In this document: positions 34,104-42,293 of the stretch, one piece after another
How positions within the stretch are numbered: position 1 is the stretch's first letter
Layout of the letters: each line of letters starts with the position of its first letter
NCBI GenBank assembly: GCA_016786885.1
Contig: JAEUVO010000034.1
Location: 1 to 53,796, forward strand
Direction: 5' to 3'
Origin: Chitinophagaceae bacterium
GTDB taxonomy: Bacteria; Bacteroidota; Bacteroidia; Chitinophagales; Chitinophagaceae
Length of the DNA: 53,796 bases
The notes under the pieces: model-generated
Told to the model about the DNA's origin: nothing
Seen by the model: the letters and a program-made list of their open reading frames with translations, nothing else
Database searches by the model: none
Position numbers and translations under genes: made by a program

Positions 34104-34136
34104 TTTACTGCTTGTAACATTTCTACATTAAGATTG
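34104..34136 (+). promoter_or_regulatory. Candidate promoter of the M16 pair
   Basis: TTTA (34104-34107), 21 bases, TAAGATTG (34129-34136, one mismatch from TAnnTTTG), ATG at 34147. Confidence 0.3.
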
Positions 34137-34146
34137 TTATTCTTTT

Positions 34147-35385
34147 ATGATCCAGTTTGAAAAATTTACGTTGACTAACGGACTGCGGGTGATTGTTCAC
34201 CAGGATCTTTCCACTCCCATGGCGGTGATGAATATTATGTATGATGTGGGAGCAAGAGATGAAGATCCCAACCGTACCGGCTTTGCTCATTTATTTGAAC
34301 ACCTGATGTTTGGTGGTTCTGTGAACATCCCCAGTTATGATGAACCTTTACAGATGGCGGGCGGCGAAAACAATGCCTACACCACCAACGATCTTACTAA
34401 CTATTATATCCAGTTACCGGCGGAAAATCTTGAAACCGCTTTTTGGTTAGAGAGTGACCGTATGTTGTCGCTGGCTTTTGGCGAAAAGAGTTTGGAAACA
34501 CAGCGCAAAGTGGTGTGTGAAGAATTCAAAGAACATTATCTCACCAAACCTTATGGTGATGTATGGCATAAGATGCGGGAGTTGGCTTATACCAAACATC
34601 CCTATCGCTGGATGACGATTGGCAAAGAGTTATCACATATAGAGAATGCACAGCTGGAAGATGTAAAGGCTTTCTTCTTTAAACATTACCGCCCGGTGAA
34701 TGCTGTGTTGGTGGTAGCAGGTAATGTAACTGTTGAAAAGATAAAAACGCTGGCTGAAAAATGGTTTGGTGATATTCCTTCCGGCGAAGCATATAAAAGA
34801 AGCCTGCCGGAAGAACCTGTACAAGCTGCGGAAAGAAGACTGGAGATAAATGCCAATGTACCACTCGATGCCTTATACAAATGCTGGCATATGCCGGGCC
34901 GTCTTGACAGACGATATTATGTGATCGACCTGCTGACGGATATACTCAGCGGTGGCGGTTCATCAAGATTGTACCAGTCACTGGTGAAAGAAAAAAAATT
35001 ATTCAGCAATATTGAATGCCATCATTTTGGCAGTACCGATGCGGGGCTTGTGGTGGTGGAAGGAAAGCTGGTGAAGGGAGTGAAGATAGAGGATGCTGAA
35101 AAGGCAGTAGAAGCAGAACTGGATAAAATGAAAAATGAACTGGTGAGTGAAGCAGAACTGCAGAAGGTAAAGAATAAAACAGAGAGCATGATCGCTTTTG
35201 AAGATATGAGTGTGATGAACAGAGCCAACAGCCTTGCTTATTATGAAATACTGGGTGATGCAGCCTGGATGAATTATGAATTGCCAAAATATGCAACGGT
35301 AACAACAGAAGATATTCTGCAGGAGAGCCGGGCTATTTTCCGTTCGGAAAATTCAAATACGATCCATTATTTGTCGAATAACTGA
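34147..35385 (+). CDS. M16 zinc metallopeptidase, catalytic subunit
   Basis: The 412-residue protein has the inverted zinc motif HLFEH (48-52), with the third ligand in the VVCEEFKEH segment near 125. Two M16 halves are present (active about 10-180, inactive about 190-400, with LTDILSGGGSSRLYQSLV). No signal peptide is seen, so it is likely cytoplasmic. Small M16 proteins work as a pair of one catalytic and one non-catalytic subunit. The partner is the gene at 35951, separated from this one by a GIY-YIG gene and palindromic repeats. Confidence 0.92.
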   Translation: MIQFEKFTLTNGLRVIVHQDLSTPMAVMNIMYDVGARDEDPNRTGFAHLFEHLMFGGSVNIPSYDEPLQMAGGENNAYTTNDLTNYYIQLPAENLETAFWLESDRMLSLAFGEKSLETQRKVVCEEFKEHYLTKPYGDVWHKMRELAYTKHPYRWMTIGKELSHIENAQLEDVKAFFFKHYRPVNAVLVVAGNVTVEKIKTLAEKWFGDIPSGEAYKRSLPEEPVQAAERRLEINANVPLDALYKCWHMPGRLDRRYYVIDLLTDILSGGGSSRLYQSLVKEKKLFSNIECHHFGSTDAGLVVVEGKLVKGVKIEDAEKAVEAELDKMKNELVSEAELQKVKNKTESMIAFEDMSVMNRANSLAYYEILGDAAWMNYELPKYATVTTEDILQESRAIFRSENSNTIHYLSNN

Positions 35386-35393
35386 TGGTTGTG

Positions 35394-35419
35394 TTACCCT
35401 GAGCCTGTCGAAGGGTGAT
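35394..35419 (+). repeat. Palindromic repeat, copy 1
   Basis: ACCCTGAGCCTGTCGAAGGGT at 35396-35416 has ACCCT/AGGGT arms. It begins 8 bases after the stop of the first M16 gene. Confidence 0.75.
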
Positions 35420-35441
35420 GGACGAAAACCTAAACCTTTAT

Positions 35442-35702
35442 ATGAAAAACGGAAATAACTATTATGTATATATAGTAAAATGTTCTGATGGTCCGTATTA
35501 CACCGGCATTACAAACGACCTCGAACGCAGACTATGGGAACATAATAGCGGATATAAGCAGAGTTGTTTTACATACAAACGGAGGCCAGTTGAGTTGATG
35601 TATGAAGAGCATTTTCATGATATCAGAAATGCAATCGCATGGGAAAAACAGGTTAAAGGATGGTCAAGAAAAAAGAAAGAAGCATTATTTACGGGAGATT
35701 GA
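35442..35702 (+). CDS. Single-domain GIY-YIG nuclease
   Basis: I use the ATG at 35442 (86 residues); in-frame starts at 35415 and 35418 lie inside or at the edge of a palindromic repeat. The protein is a complete GIY-YIG domain: YVYIVK (8-13), YYTGIT (19-24), Arg in NDLERR, and the metal-binding Glu68 in AIAWEKQ. Stand-alone members resemble UPF0213/YhbQ-type proteins and can cut DNA. It is flanked on both sides by related palindromes and splits a pair of M16 genes, which suggests that it moves with, or acts on, these repeats. Confidence 0.88.
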   Translation: MKNGNNYYVYIVKCSDGPYYTGITNDLERRLWEHNSGYKQSCFTYKRRPVELMYEEHFHDIRNAIAWEKQVKGWSRKKKEALFTGD

Positions 35703-35749
35703 AATTTGATTTCGAAATTAGCAAGATCGGTAAAAACAATATCCTGACA

Positions 35750-35772
35750 CAGGCTTCGGCAAGCTCAGCCTG
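35750..35772 (-). repeat. Palindromic repeat, copy 2 (inverted)
   Basis: CAGGCT/AGCCTG arms enclose TCGGCAAGCTC, the reverse complement of the GAGCTTGSCGA core of the other copies. Confidence 0.7.
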
Positions 35773-35858
35773 ACAGTTCGTTGTTACATTGAGCAACCGA
35801 AGGGGATAAACAGAAAATTTCAAAAACCTTGAGCAGTTTCGGCAAGACAGTTTATTGT

Positions 35859-35881
35859 CACCCTGAGCTTGGCGAAGGGTG
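35859..35881 (+). repeat. Palindromic repeat, copy 5
   Basis: CACCCT/AGGGTG arms around the core GAGCTTGGCGA. It lies 70 bases before the start codon of the second M16 gene. Confidence 0.75.
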
Positions 35882-35950
35882 CTTAACGAAAAGCTTCAAC
35901 AAGCAATAACTATATACGAATTTAGACCAGCGAAAAAGAAAGGAACAATT

Positions 35951-37225
35951 ATGCCAGACAGGAAACAGGCACCAGCTATAGTAGATGCCGTTAATTTTAA
36001 ACTGAACCTTAAACCTTATCAGCATTTTGTATTAGATAACGGGGTGGAAGTGTATGCCGTAGATGCCGGTGCCGAAGAAGTAATGCTGACGGAATGGGTG
36101 TTCTTTGCCGGCAATACCCTGGAAGAGCAAAACCTGGTGGCGGCAACCACCAATTTTTTATTGCGCAATGGAACCACCAAGCGGACGGCTTTTCAGATCA
36201 ATGAACATTTTGAATATTATGGAGCCTACCTCAACCGCAGCTGTTATAATGAAACCGCTACCATAACACTGCACTGCCTTACTAAACACATCAATGAATT
36301 GTTGCCGGTAGTGAAAGAGCTGATCACAGAATCCACTATGCCCTCAGAAGAACTGGCGATCTACCAGCAGAACATGAAACAGCGGCTGAAGGTAAGCCTG
36401 AAGAAAAGTGACTTTGTGGCTGGGCGTTTAATTGATGCTTATTTATACGGCGAAAAACATCCGTATGGCAAGTACAGCAGTGCAGAAGAATTTGATGCAT
36501 TGCAAAGAGACCAGTTACTGAATTTCTATAATCAGTATTACCTGCAGGGAAAACTGATCATGTTCGTAGCAGGAAAGTTGCCTGCAGATATTGACAAACT
36601 GATGAATCGTTTTTTTGGAGACCTGCCCAATAAACCGGTAGAAGTAAAGCACCCTGCTTTGCACCCGGCAATGGAGAAGAAAGTTAGAATAACAAATGAT
36701 GCAGCGGGGGTACAAGGTTCCATTCGTATAGCCAGGCCATTCCCTAACCGGCATCATCCTGACTTTTTGAAAGTACAGGTATTAAATGCATTGTTCGGTG
36801 GTTTTTTTGGTTCAAGGCTGATGAGTAATATAAGAGAGGATAAAGGATATACGTATGGTATACACAGTTACCTGCAAAATCATATTCAGCATTCGGCATG
36901 GATGATCAGTACAGAAGCAGGAAAAGATGTTTGTGAAGCAGCCATAACGGAAGTATATAAAGAAATGAAAGAATTGCGGGAAGAGCCGGTGGATGAAGAA
37001 GAATTATTACTGGTAAGAAACTATATGATGGGTTCTATACTTGGCGACCTGGATGGCCCTTTCCAGATCATTGCCCGCTGGAAGAATATTATTCTGAATG
37101 ATTTGACGGAACAATATTTTTATGATTCGATCAATACCATCAAAACGATTTCTGCAGAAGAACTGCGCAGCCTGGCACAAAAATATTTGCAACCAGAAGA
37201 TTTTTATGAGCTGGTAGTGGTGTAA
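35951..37225 (+). CDS. M16 family protein, non-catalytic subunit
   Basis: Start placed at ATG 35951 (424 residues); the longer frame begins with GTG at the edge of a repeat. The M16 fold is intact (NEHFEYYGAYLNRSCYNETA, LFGGFFGSRLMSNIREDKGY), but the HxxEH zinc motif is missing where expected (TTNFLLRNGTTKR). This marks it as the regulatory partner of the catalytic subunit at 34147. In M16 pairs the second subunit supplies the conserved R/Y substrate-binding residues, here in REDKGYTYGIHSY. Confidence 0.9.
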   Translation: MPDRKQAPAIVDAVNFKLNLKPYQHFVLDNGVEVYAVDAGAEEVMLTEWVFFAGNTLEEQNLVAATTNFLLRNGTTKRTAFQINEHFEYYGAYLNRSCYNETATITLHCLTKHINELLPVVKELITESTMPSEELAIYQQNMKQRLKVSLKKSDFVAGRLIDAYLYGEKHPYGKYSSAEEFDALQRDQLLNFYNQYYLQGKLIMFVAGKLPADIDKLMNRFFGDLPNKPVEVKHPALHPAMEKKVRITNDAAGVQGSIRIARPFPNRHHPDFLKVQVLNALFGGFFGSRLMSNIREDKGYTYGIHSYLQNHIQHSAWMISTEAGKDVCEAAITEVYKEMKELREEPVDEEELLLVRNYMMGSILGDLDGPFQIIARWKNIILNDLTEQYFYDSINTIKTISAEELRSLAQKYLQPEDFYELVVV

Positions 37226-37234
37226 TTACTTCAA

Positions 37235-38386
37235 TCAGCGTTTCATAAATGAAGAAAGGGACACTTCCCCGGTTTTACTAATTGCTTTTACCCGGTACAA
37301 CCCTGCTGGTAAATTGCTGATGTCTATTCTATTTCCAGGATTATTTTTTTGAAGCAGCATTTTTCCATCGCTTGCAAAGATCACTATTTTGGTGAGCAGG
37401 CTATTGTCGTTTGTGGTAATATATATATACTGATTTGCCGGACTTGGGAATACAGTGATTCCTGGCTTGATACCTGTAGCAAATCGTAATGCAATAACTG
37501 AAGAATATTGAAACCGGGCATCCAGATCAATTTCTTTGATACGATAGAACAATACTCCTTCGGTAGGCGTATGATCTGTAAACACATAATTACCATCTGA
37601 AGAGAGTGTGTTTATAAAACCAGCACTAACAAAGTTGTTTCCATCTGTGCTCCGCTCAATTTCATACTTGCTAACGTTTACTTCGTTCTCCGATTTCCAT
37701 TTTAGCGATACTATACCATCGGCAATTTTTTGTCCGCTAAAGTTGGTGATCGTAACAGGTAAAGTGCTGCCTGTCCAGTTTAGATTTCCAATAGAAAAAC
37801 TTCTTCCCCCGGCGGCGCCAGCAGGGTTATTTCCATATTGAATGGTCAATGTACTTGTGCAGCCAGGTATGGAAACTTGTACCCTGTCATCAGTTTGATT
37901 GCCTTGTGTGCCGGTTCCGGTGGCTGTGCTTGTACCACTTCCGGTAATAGTTGGGGCTCCTCCGGGAAAACCAGGATCAAGGGCAGTCATTGTGATGTTT
38001 TGGGCTAAGCCTAAATAGTTGGCGTTAATAATAGCCCTGTCTCCGCTTGTATTATCTCCATCTATATCATAGATGATAAAGGAAAGATTACAAACTGCAG
38101 GATTGAATGTTAATGTATAAACCTTTAGATCCGAAACAGCCGCAAATGTAATAGCAGTACGCCATGCATTATCTCCTTGTGCGGTGGTAAACCTGATAGG
38201 CCCTGTAGTAATCGTACCAGGCCCGGTTACCGCATATGTTACGTTGGAAGCCGGGCTTCCGATTGACCCAAAATTGAAAGACAACGAATTATTAGGGATA
38301 GCTGATGTGTTCCAGTTTAAGTCCTGGGCGGCTGCGAAAAAGGAAAAAAGGGATGTGAGGGATAAGGTAATTAGAAAAACTTTCAT
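37235..38386 (-). CDS. Secreted protein with type IX (Por) sorting domain
   Basis: Start taken at ATG 38386 (383 residues). A signal peptide (1-20, FFAAAQ) is followed by a beta-rich N-terminal part (about 25-195) of unknown type. A fibronectin-like region follows (about 200-290, with VSKYEIERSTDGNNF). A T9SS type A C-terminal sorting domain lies at about 300-383 (ITVFPSPANQYIYI, ISNLPAGLYRVKA). It should be exported through the type IX system and fixed at or released from the surface. Convergent with the second M16 gene. Confidence 0.87.
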   Translation of the reverse strand: MKVFLITLSLTSLFSFFAAAQDLNWNTSAIPNNSLSFNFGSIGSPASNVTYAVTGPGTITTGPIRFTTAQGDNAWRTAITFAAVSDLKVYTLTFNPAVCNLSFIIYDIDGDNTSGDRAIINANYLGLAQNITMTALDPGFPGGAPTITGSGTSTATGTGTQGNQTDDRVQVSIPGCTSTLTIQYGNNPAGAAGGRSFSIGNLNWTGSTLPVTITNFSGQKIADGIVSLKWKSENEVNVSKYEIERSTDGNNFVSAGFINTLSSDGNYVFTDHTPTEGVLFYRIKEIDLDARFQYSSVIALRFATGIKPGITVFPSPANQYIYITTNDNSLLTKIVIFASDGKMLLQKNNPGNRIDISNLPAGLYRVKAISKTGEVSLSSFMKR

Positions 38387-38513
38387 AGTAATAAGCACTT
38401 ATGATTTATTAGGTAAAAATACTTAGTTGAATGAAAAGCCTTAATTTCCCTTCTTTTATATTTATCCACACCTGTTAGTTGCTGATTTTTAAACAACCAG
38501 CTGACAACGGGTA

Positions 38514-38542
38514 TTGATTTTGGCTCATGTTAATTAGGTTTG
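38514..38542 (+). promoter_or_regulatory. Promoter of the E1 dehydrogenase gene
   Basis: TTG (38514-38516), 18 bases, TAGGTTTG (38535-38542, perfect TAnnTTTG). The ATG at 38547 follows after 4 bases, so the message is probably leaderless. Confidence 0.5.
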
Positions 38543-38546
38543 CAAA

Positions 38547-40565
38547 ATGACTTTTGATCGTAAAGAACTATCCGACGAACAGCTTGTCTCTTTTTATAAA
38601 CACTTGCTTTGGCCCCGCATGATCGAAGAAAAAATGCTGGTGCTGCTACGGCAGGGAAAAATTTCCAAATGGTTTAGTGGTATCGGGCAGGAAGCCATTG
38701 CTGTAGGAGCTACAATGGCACTGCAAGATGATGAATGGATCATGCCCATGCACCGCAACCTGGGTGTGTTTACTACCCGCCATATGCCCTTAAGTAAACT
38801 CTTTATGCAATGGCAGGGAGCAAGAGAAGGATACAGTAAGGCAAGAGAAAGAAGTTTTCACTTTGGAAGTAAAGAACATCATATCTGTGGTATGATATCA
38901 CATCTTGGCCCGCAGATGGCTATTGCAGATGGAGTGGCATTAGCCTATAAACTCAGAAAGGATAACAAGGTTTCTCTGGCTTTCACCGGCGACGGCGCTA
39001 CCAGCGAAGGCGATTTTCATGAAGCGCTGAATGTGGCAGCTGTGTGGGATTTGCCAGTCATATTTATCATTGAGAATAATGGATATGGTTTAAGCACACC
39101 TGTAAATGAGCAGTACCGTTGTATCAGTTTGGTGGATAAAGCAAAGGGGTATGGCATGGAAGGAGTGCAGATAGACGGTAACAACTTATTGACGGTCTAT
39201 GATACGATAAAAGGAGTGAGAGATTTTTGTATCAAACACCAGAAGCCCTACCTTATTGAATGCATGACATTCAGGATGAGAGGGCATGAAGAAGCCAGTG
39301 GTACCAAGTATGTGCCGCAAGATCTGTTTCGTTTGTGGGAACAAAAAGATCCTATCAAAAATTATGAGCATTTCTTAATTGAAACAGGAGCGTTGAGTGA
39401 AATGAAAGTGGCAGAGATACGAAATGAGTTCAAAGACAAAATAGAAAGCGAACTGGCTATAGGATTTAGTACAAAACCGGTAGTGGCTGATACAGAAGAA
39501 GAGTTGGAGGATGTGTATGCAAGTAAAGAAGTCAGAGATCAGAAGTCAGAAGTCAGCATCCTTGATAATTCGAAAACTAATTCCGACTTCGGACTTCCAA
39601 CTTCAGACCTTCGGCTGATAGATGCTATCAAACAAGGCCTTCATCAGTCTATGCAGCAACATTCCAATCTCATTTTAATGGGGCAGGACATTGCAGAGTA
39701 TGGTGGTGCTTTCAAGATCACAGAGGGATTTGTCAATGAATTTGGAAAAGAAAGAATAAGAAATACTCCTTTGTGTGAAAGTGCTATTGTGGGAACTGCA
39801 TTAGGATTGTCGCTGGAAGGATACAAGAGCATGATGGAAATGCAGTTTGCCGATTTTGTAACAGTGGGATTCAATCAGATCATAAATAACCTGGCAAAAA
39901 TTCATTATCGGTGGGGGCAAAACGCAGATGTAGTTATTCGCATGCCGACAGGTGGTGGTGTTGGGGCCGGACCATTTCATTCACAAAGCAATGAAGCATG
40001 GTTTGTAAAAACACCCGGATTGAAAGTGGTGTATCCGTCTACGCCGGTGGATGCAAAAGGTCTGCTGATCGCTGCTATAAATGACCCGAACCCGGTGATG
40101 TATTTTGAGCATAAAGCATTGTACCGTTCCGTAAGCGGACCTGTACCCGAAGATTATTATGAGATAGAAATTGGTAAAGCCAGGCATGTAAGGGATGGAG
40201 AAGATGTTTCTATAATCACTTATGGTGCTGGTGTACACTGGGCCGACGACTATGCTGCCAGCCATCCTGAAATTTCTATTGATATACTTGATCTCAGAAC
40301 CTTGTTGCCGCTGGATTATATAGCTATTCGTGAAGCAGTACAAAGAACAGGAAGAGTATTGTTATTGCATGAGGATACATTGATCGGCGGTATCGGGGGA
40401 GAAATCGCTGCCTGGATAGCAGAGAACTGTTTTTCTATTTTAGATGCGCCGGTGATGCGTTGTGCTTCCTTAGATACGCCTGTTCCATTTAGCATTGAGC
40501 TCGAACAGAATTTCCTGGCGAAAACGAGGCTCCATGAATCTGTTTCAAAACTTAAAGATTACTGA
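38547..40565 (+). CDS. Fused alpha/beta E1 component of a 2-oxoacid dehydrogenase
   Basis: The 672-residue cytosolic enzyme joins an E1 alpha half (about 1-325, thiamine diphosphate motif GDGATSEGDFHEALN near 151-165 ending in ENN) to an E1 beta half (about 350-670, with GQDIAEYGGAF, MEMQFADF and MPTGGGVGAGPFHS). It decarboxylates a 2-oxoacid, probably a branched-chain one or pyruvate, and passes the acyl group to E2 lipoyl domains. No E2 or E3 gene is nearby. The linker at about residues 328-355 carries a strange Ser/Glu/Val-rich insertion encoded by an inverted heptamer repeat. Confidence 0.9.
   Translation: MTFDRKELSDEQLVSFYKHLLWPRMIEEKMLVLLRQGKISKWFSGIGQEAIAVGATMALQDDEWIMPMHRNLGVFTTRHMPLSKLFMQWQGAREGYSKARERSFHFGSKEHHICGMISHLGPQMAIADGVALAYKLRKDNKVSLAFTGDGATSEGDFHEALNVAAVWDLPVIFIIENNGYGLSTPVNEQYRCISLVDKAKGYGMEGVQIDGNNLLTVYDTIKGVRDFCIKHQKPYLIECMTFRMRGHEEASGTKYVPQDLFRLWEQKDPIKNYEHFLIETGALSEMKVAEIRNEFKDKIESELAIGFSTKPVVADTEEELEDVYASKEVRDQKSEVSILDNSKTNSDFGLPTSDLRLIDAIKQGLHQSMQQHSNLILMGQDIAEYGGAFKITEGFVNEFGKERIRNTPLCESAIVGTALGLSLEGYKSMMEMQFADFVTVGFNQIINNLAKIHYRWGQNADVVIRMPTGGGVGAGPFHSQSNEAWFVKTPGLKVVYPSTPVDAKGLLIAAINDPNPVMYFEHKALYRSVSGPVPEDYYEIEIGKARHVRDGEDVSIITYGAGVHWADDYAASHPEISIDILDLRTLLPLDYIAIREAVQRTGRVLLLHEDTLIGGIGGEIAAWIAENCFSILDAPVMRCASLDTPVPFSIELEQNFLAKTRLHESVSKLKDY
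39528..39612. repeat. Inverted heptamer repeat inside the E1 linker
   Basis: The left arm (39528-39557) is built from AGAAGTC-like 7-mers. The right arm (39580-39612) is built from their reverse complement, GACTTCN-like 7-mers, with about 22 bases between. It is read in frame within the E1 gene. Confidence 0.65.
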
Positions 40566-40575
40566 TTTGTAAAGG

Positions 40576-42105
40576 TTAATGCCTTATAAGAATAGATTGA
40601 TTGAAATCTGTTATTTCTCCTTCCCTGATCCTGATAAGTAAAGTTCTGCCAGGATTATCTTCTACATCATAAATATAATAATAGCCGGGTCTTATAGGAA
40701 TTGTTCTATACGATATATAAGTGGCACAACCTCCCCTGATAGCATCACAAAACTTCTTTCGGCTCGGAAGTATCATATAGCCACATATTATTTTTGTCTC
40801 CTTCTGTTTCTCTATTTCAAATGGCAGCAGCAAACCAGACATTTTTAATTCATATTTTCCCGGTAAAAGGTCAATTGATTTCATCGTAAGGAGATTGATA
40901 CTCGTGGGGACCCCATTTGCATCAGGTATTATTAAGCGGTAACAACAGGCTGTGTCGGCTAATGGGAAATCGCAGTTGAGCCTGCCCATACCTGGTTTCA
41001 GGTCTTTTGCAACGATCGGGGAGATCCTGAACGCCGGGACTTCCAATTTTTTATTAAAGCCATCCGCTGGTAATATATTTAACGATTCAATCTTTCCATC
41101 CTCTATCTGAATGGGAAATTCCCCTATTCCCGGTTGCCTGAGAATGTACCGGCCTACGGGTAGCAATCTTTTCATGCTGACACGGGATATATACGACCAA
41201 TAAGATATTTCTTTAGTTTCATTCAGTAATTCAAAATCCCCATTTGTATCATGACGGAAAAAGCCAAGCTTGACCCGGGTTTCATATCCTTTTTTTATTG
41301 GTATACTGAATATCCGAATGGGTGAATGGACAACGATTTGCCCATACTCATGCCTCCACGCTATAACAACAGTATATTTTCCCTCGGGTAAATAAATATC
41401 CTGGGAACAAGGATAATAAAGGCCGCCACAGGATTTTACCATATTGCTGGTCTCATCATTTATACCAACCCTAAATTCATACGCATAACCCGGGACACTG
41501 AGGTCGCCAGCGTTCAGACCAAAGTTCAAACGACCCATAGTGGTCAGGACAGTATCTGAAGTCGGTATCGGGGACATGATATATTGGTATTGATCATCTA
41601 TCAATATTTCAGGATTGATTTGAACATCGTAAATAACTTCCACCAGCTTATAAACGCCTGTTTCTCCCAGTTGATATTTACCAACAGGCAAGGCAATTAT
41701 TCTTGACTTATTGTCAGAGGTCAGGAATTTTTTCTTTGATTCATCTCTTAGCTGCCAGTCATTACTGTTGATCTCGAGTTTACCCGTCTTTAATGTGGTT
41801 ATTTTACCTTCTTCTACAGGGACATTTTCAATTAATACAGTGTTTAGTTTAAAATTGTAAATGCCAGGAACAAGATCATAATATTTTTGTTTAAACGTTT
41901 TTGGGTTGCGATTGATGATGAATTTATTCTGGCTGGTATAAATATTAACGTCCCATTCTACGCCTGCAGGGAAATTCAAATTCAAACTTCCCATTCCCTT
42001 CTTTAGCCCTTTAGCCGGGGAGATCTCCCATTTATCAGTTTCATTTTGTGCAAAAGCACTGGCAAATATCCCGCATGCCAATACCAGAAGAAGGATTTTT
42101 TTCAT
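40576..42105 (-). CDS. Secreted protein of repeated PEGA-like beta modules
   Basis: Start set at ATG 42105 (509 residues; the longer frame starts at TTG). A signal peptide (1-20, ASAFAQ) precedes at least six copies of a short beta-sandwich motif of the form LxPGxYxxxxxG...xxVEEGKIT (for example near 75, 137, 228, 318, 412 and 468). Three copies of a GMGSLNLNFP-type strand introduce longer domains. This recalls PEGA domains, which bind surface glycans. Paired cysteines occur late (about 445-465). I do not recognise the protein as a named family. Confidence 0.65.
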   Translation of the reverse strand: MKKILLLVLACGIFASAFAQNETDKWEISPAKGLKKGMGSLNLNFPAGVEWDVNIYTSQNKFIINRNPKTFKQKYYDLVPGIYNFKLNTVLIENVPVEEGKITTLKTGKLEINSNDWQLRDESKKKFLTSDNKSRIIALPVGKYQLGETGVYKLVEVIYDVQINPEILIDDQYQYIMSPIPTSDTVLTTMGRLNFGLNAGDLSVPGYAYEFRVGINDETSNMVKSCGGLYYPCSQDIYLPEGKYTVVIAWRHEYGQIVVHSPIRIFSIPIKKGYETRVKLGFFRHDTNGDFELLNETKEISYWSYISRVSMKRLLPVGRYILRQPGIGEFPIQIEDGKIESLNILPADGFNKKLEVPAFRISPIVAKDLKPGMGRLNCDFPLADTACCYRLIIPDANGVPTSINLLTMKSIDLLPGKYELKMSGLLLPFEIEKQKETKIICGYMILPSRKKFCDAIRGGCATYISYRTIPIRPGYYYIYDVEDNPGRTLLIRIREGEITDFNQSILIRH

Positions 42106-42293
42106 ACACAATAAATTAAAGAGGGATATAAAAGGTACAGCATTTTTTCAGGCAAATACTTAAAAATTATTTTAGAAAAAAGACTGCAATAGCTGTTTTG
42201 TTGTAATAATTGGAAAATGAGTATCTTAAAGCCTTCCTCCCTATGTAAGAATTTTACTCCTTCCCTTTTTGTATACCTCAAAACAAAACCAAC

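Larger units (their letters stand above)
35703..35950. other. Repeat cluster between GIY-YIG and second M16 gene
   Basis: It holds four related copies: one inverted at 35750-35772, two degenerate at about 35782-35806 and 35826-35850, and one clear copy at 35859-35881. No gene is seen. Confidence 0.65.

Noticed and set aside
35951..37225. Second M16 gene as a pseudogene because it lacks HxxEH
   Set aside because: The frame is intact and full length, and non-catalytic partners are normal for this family.
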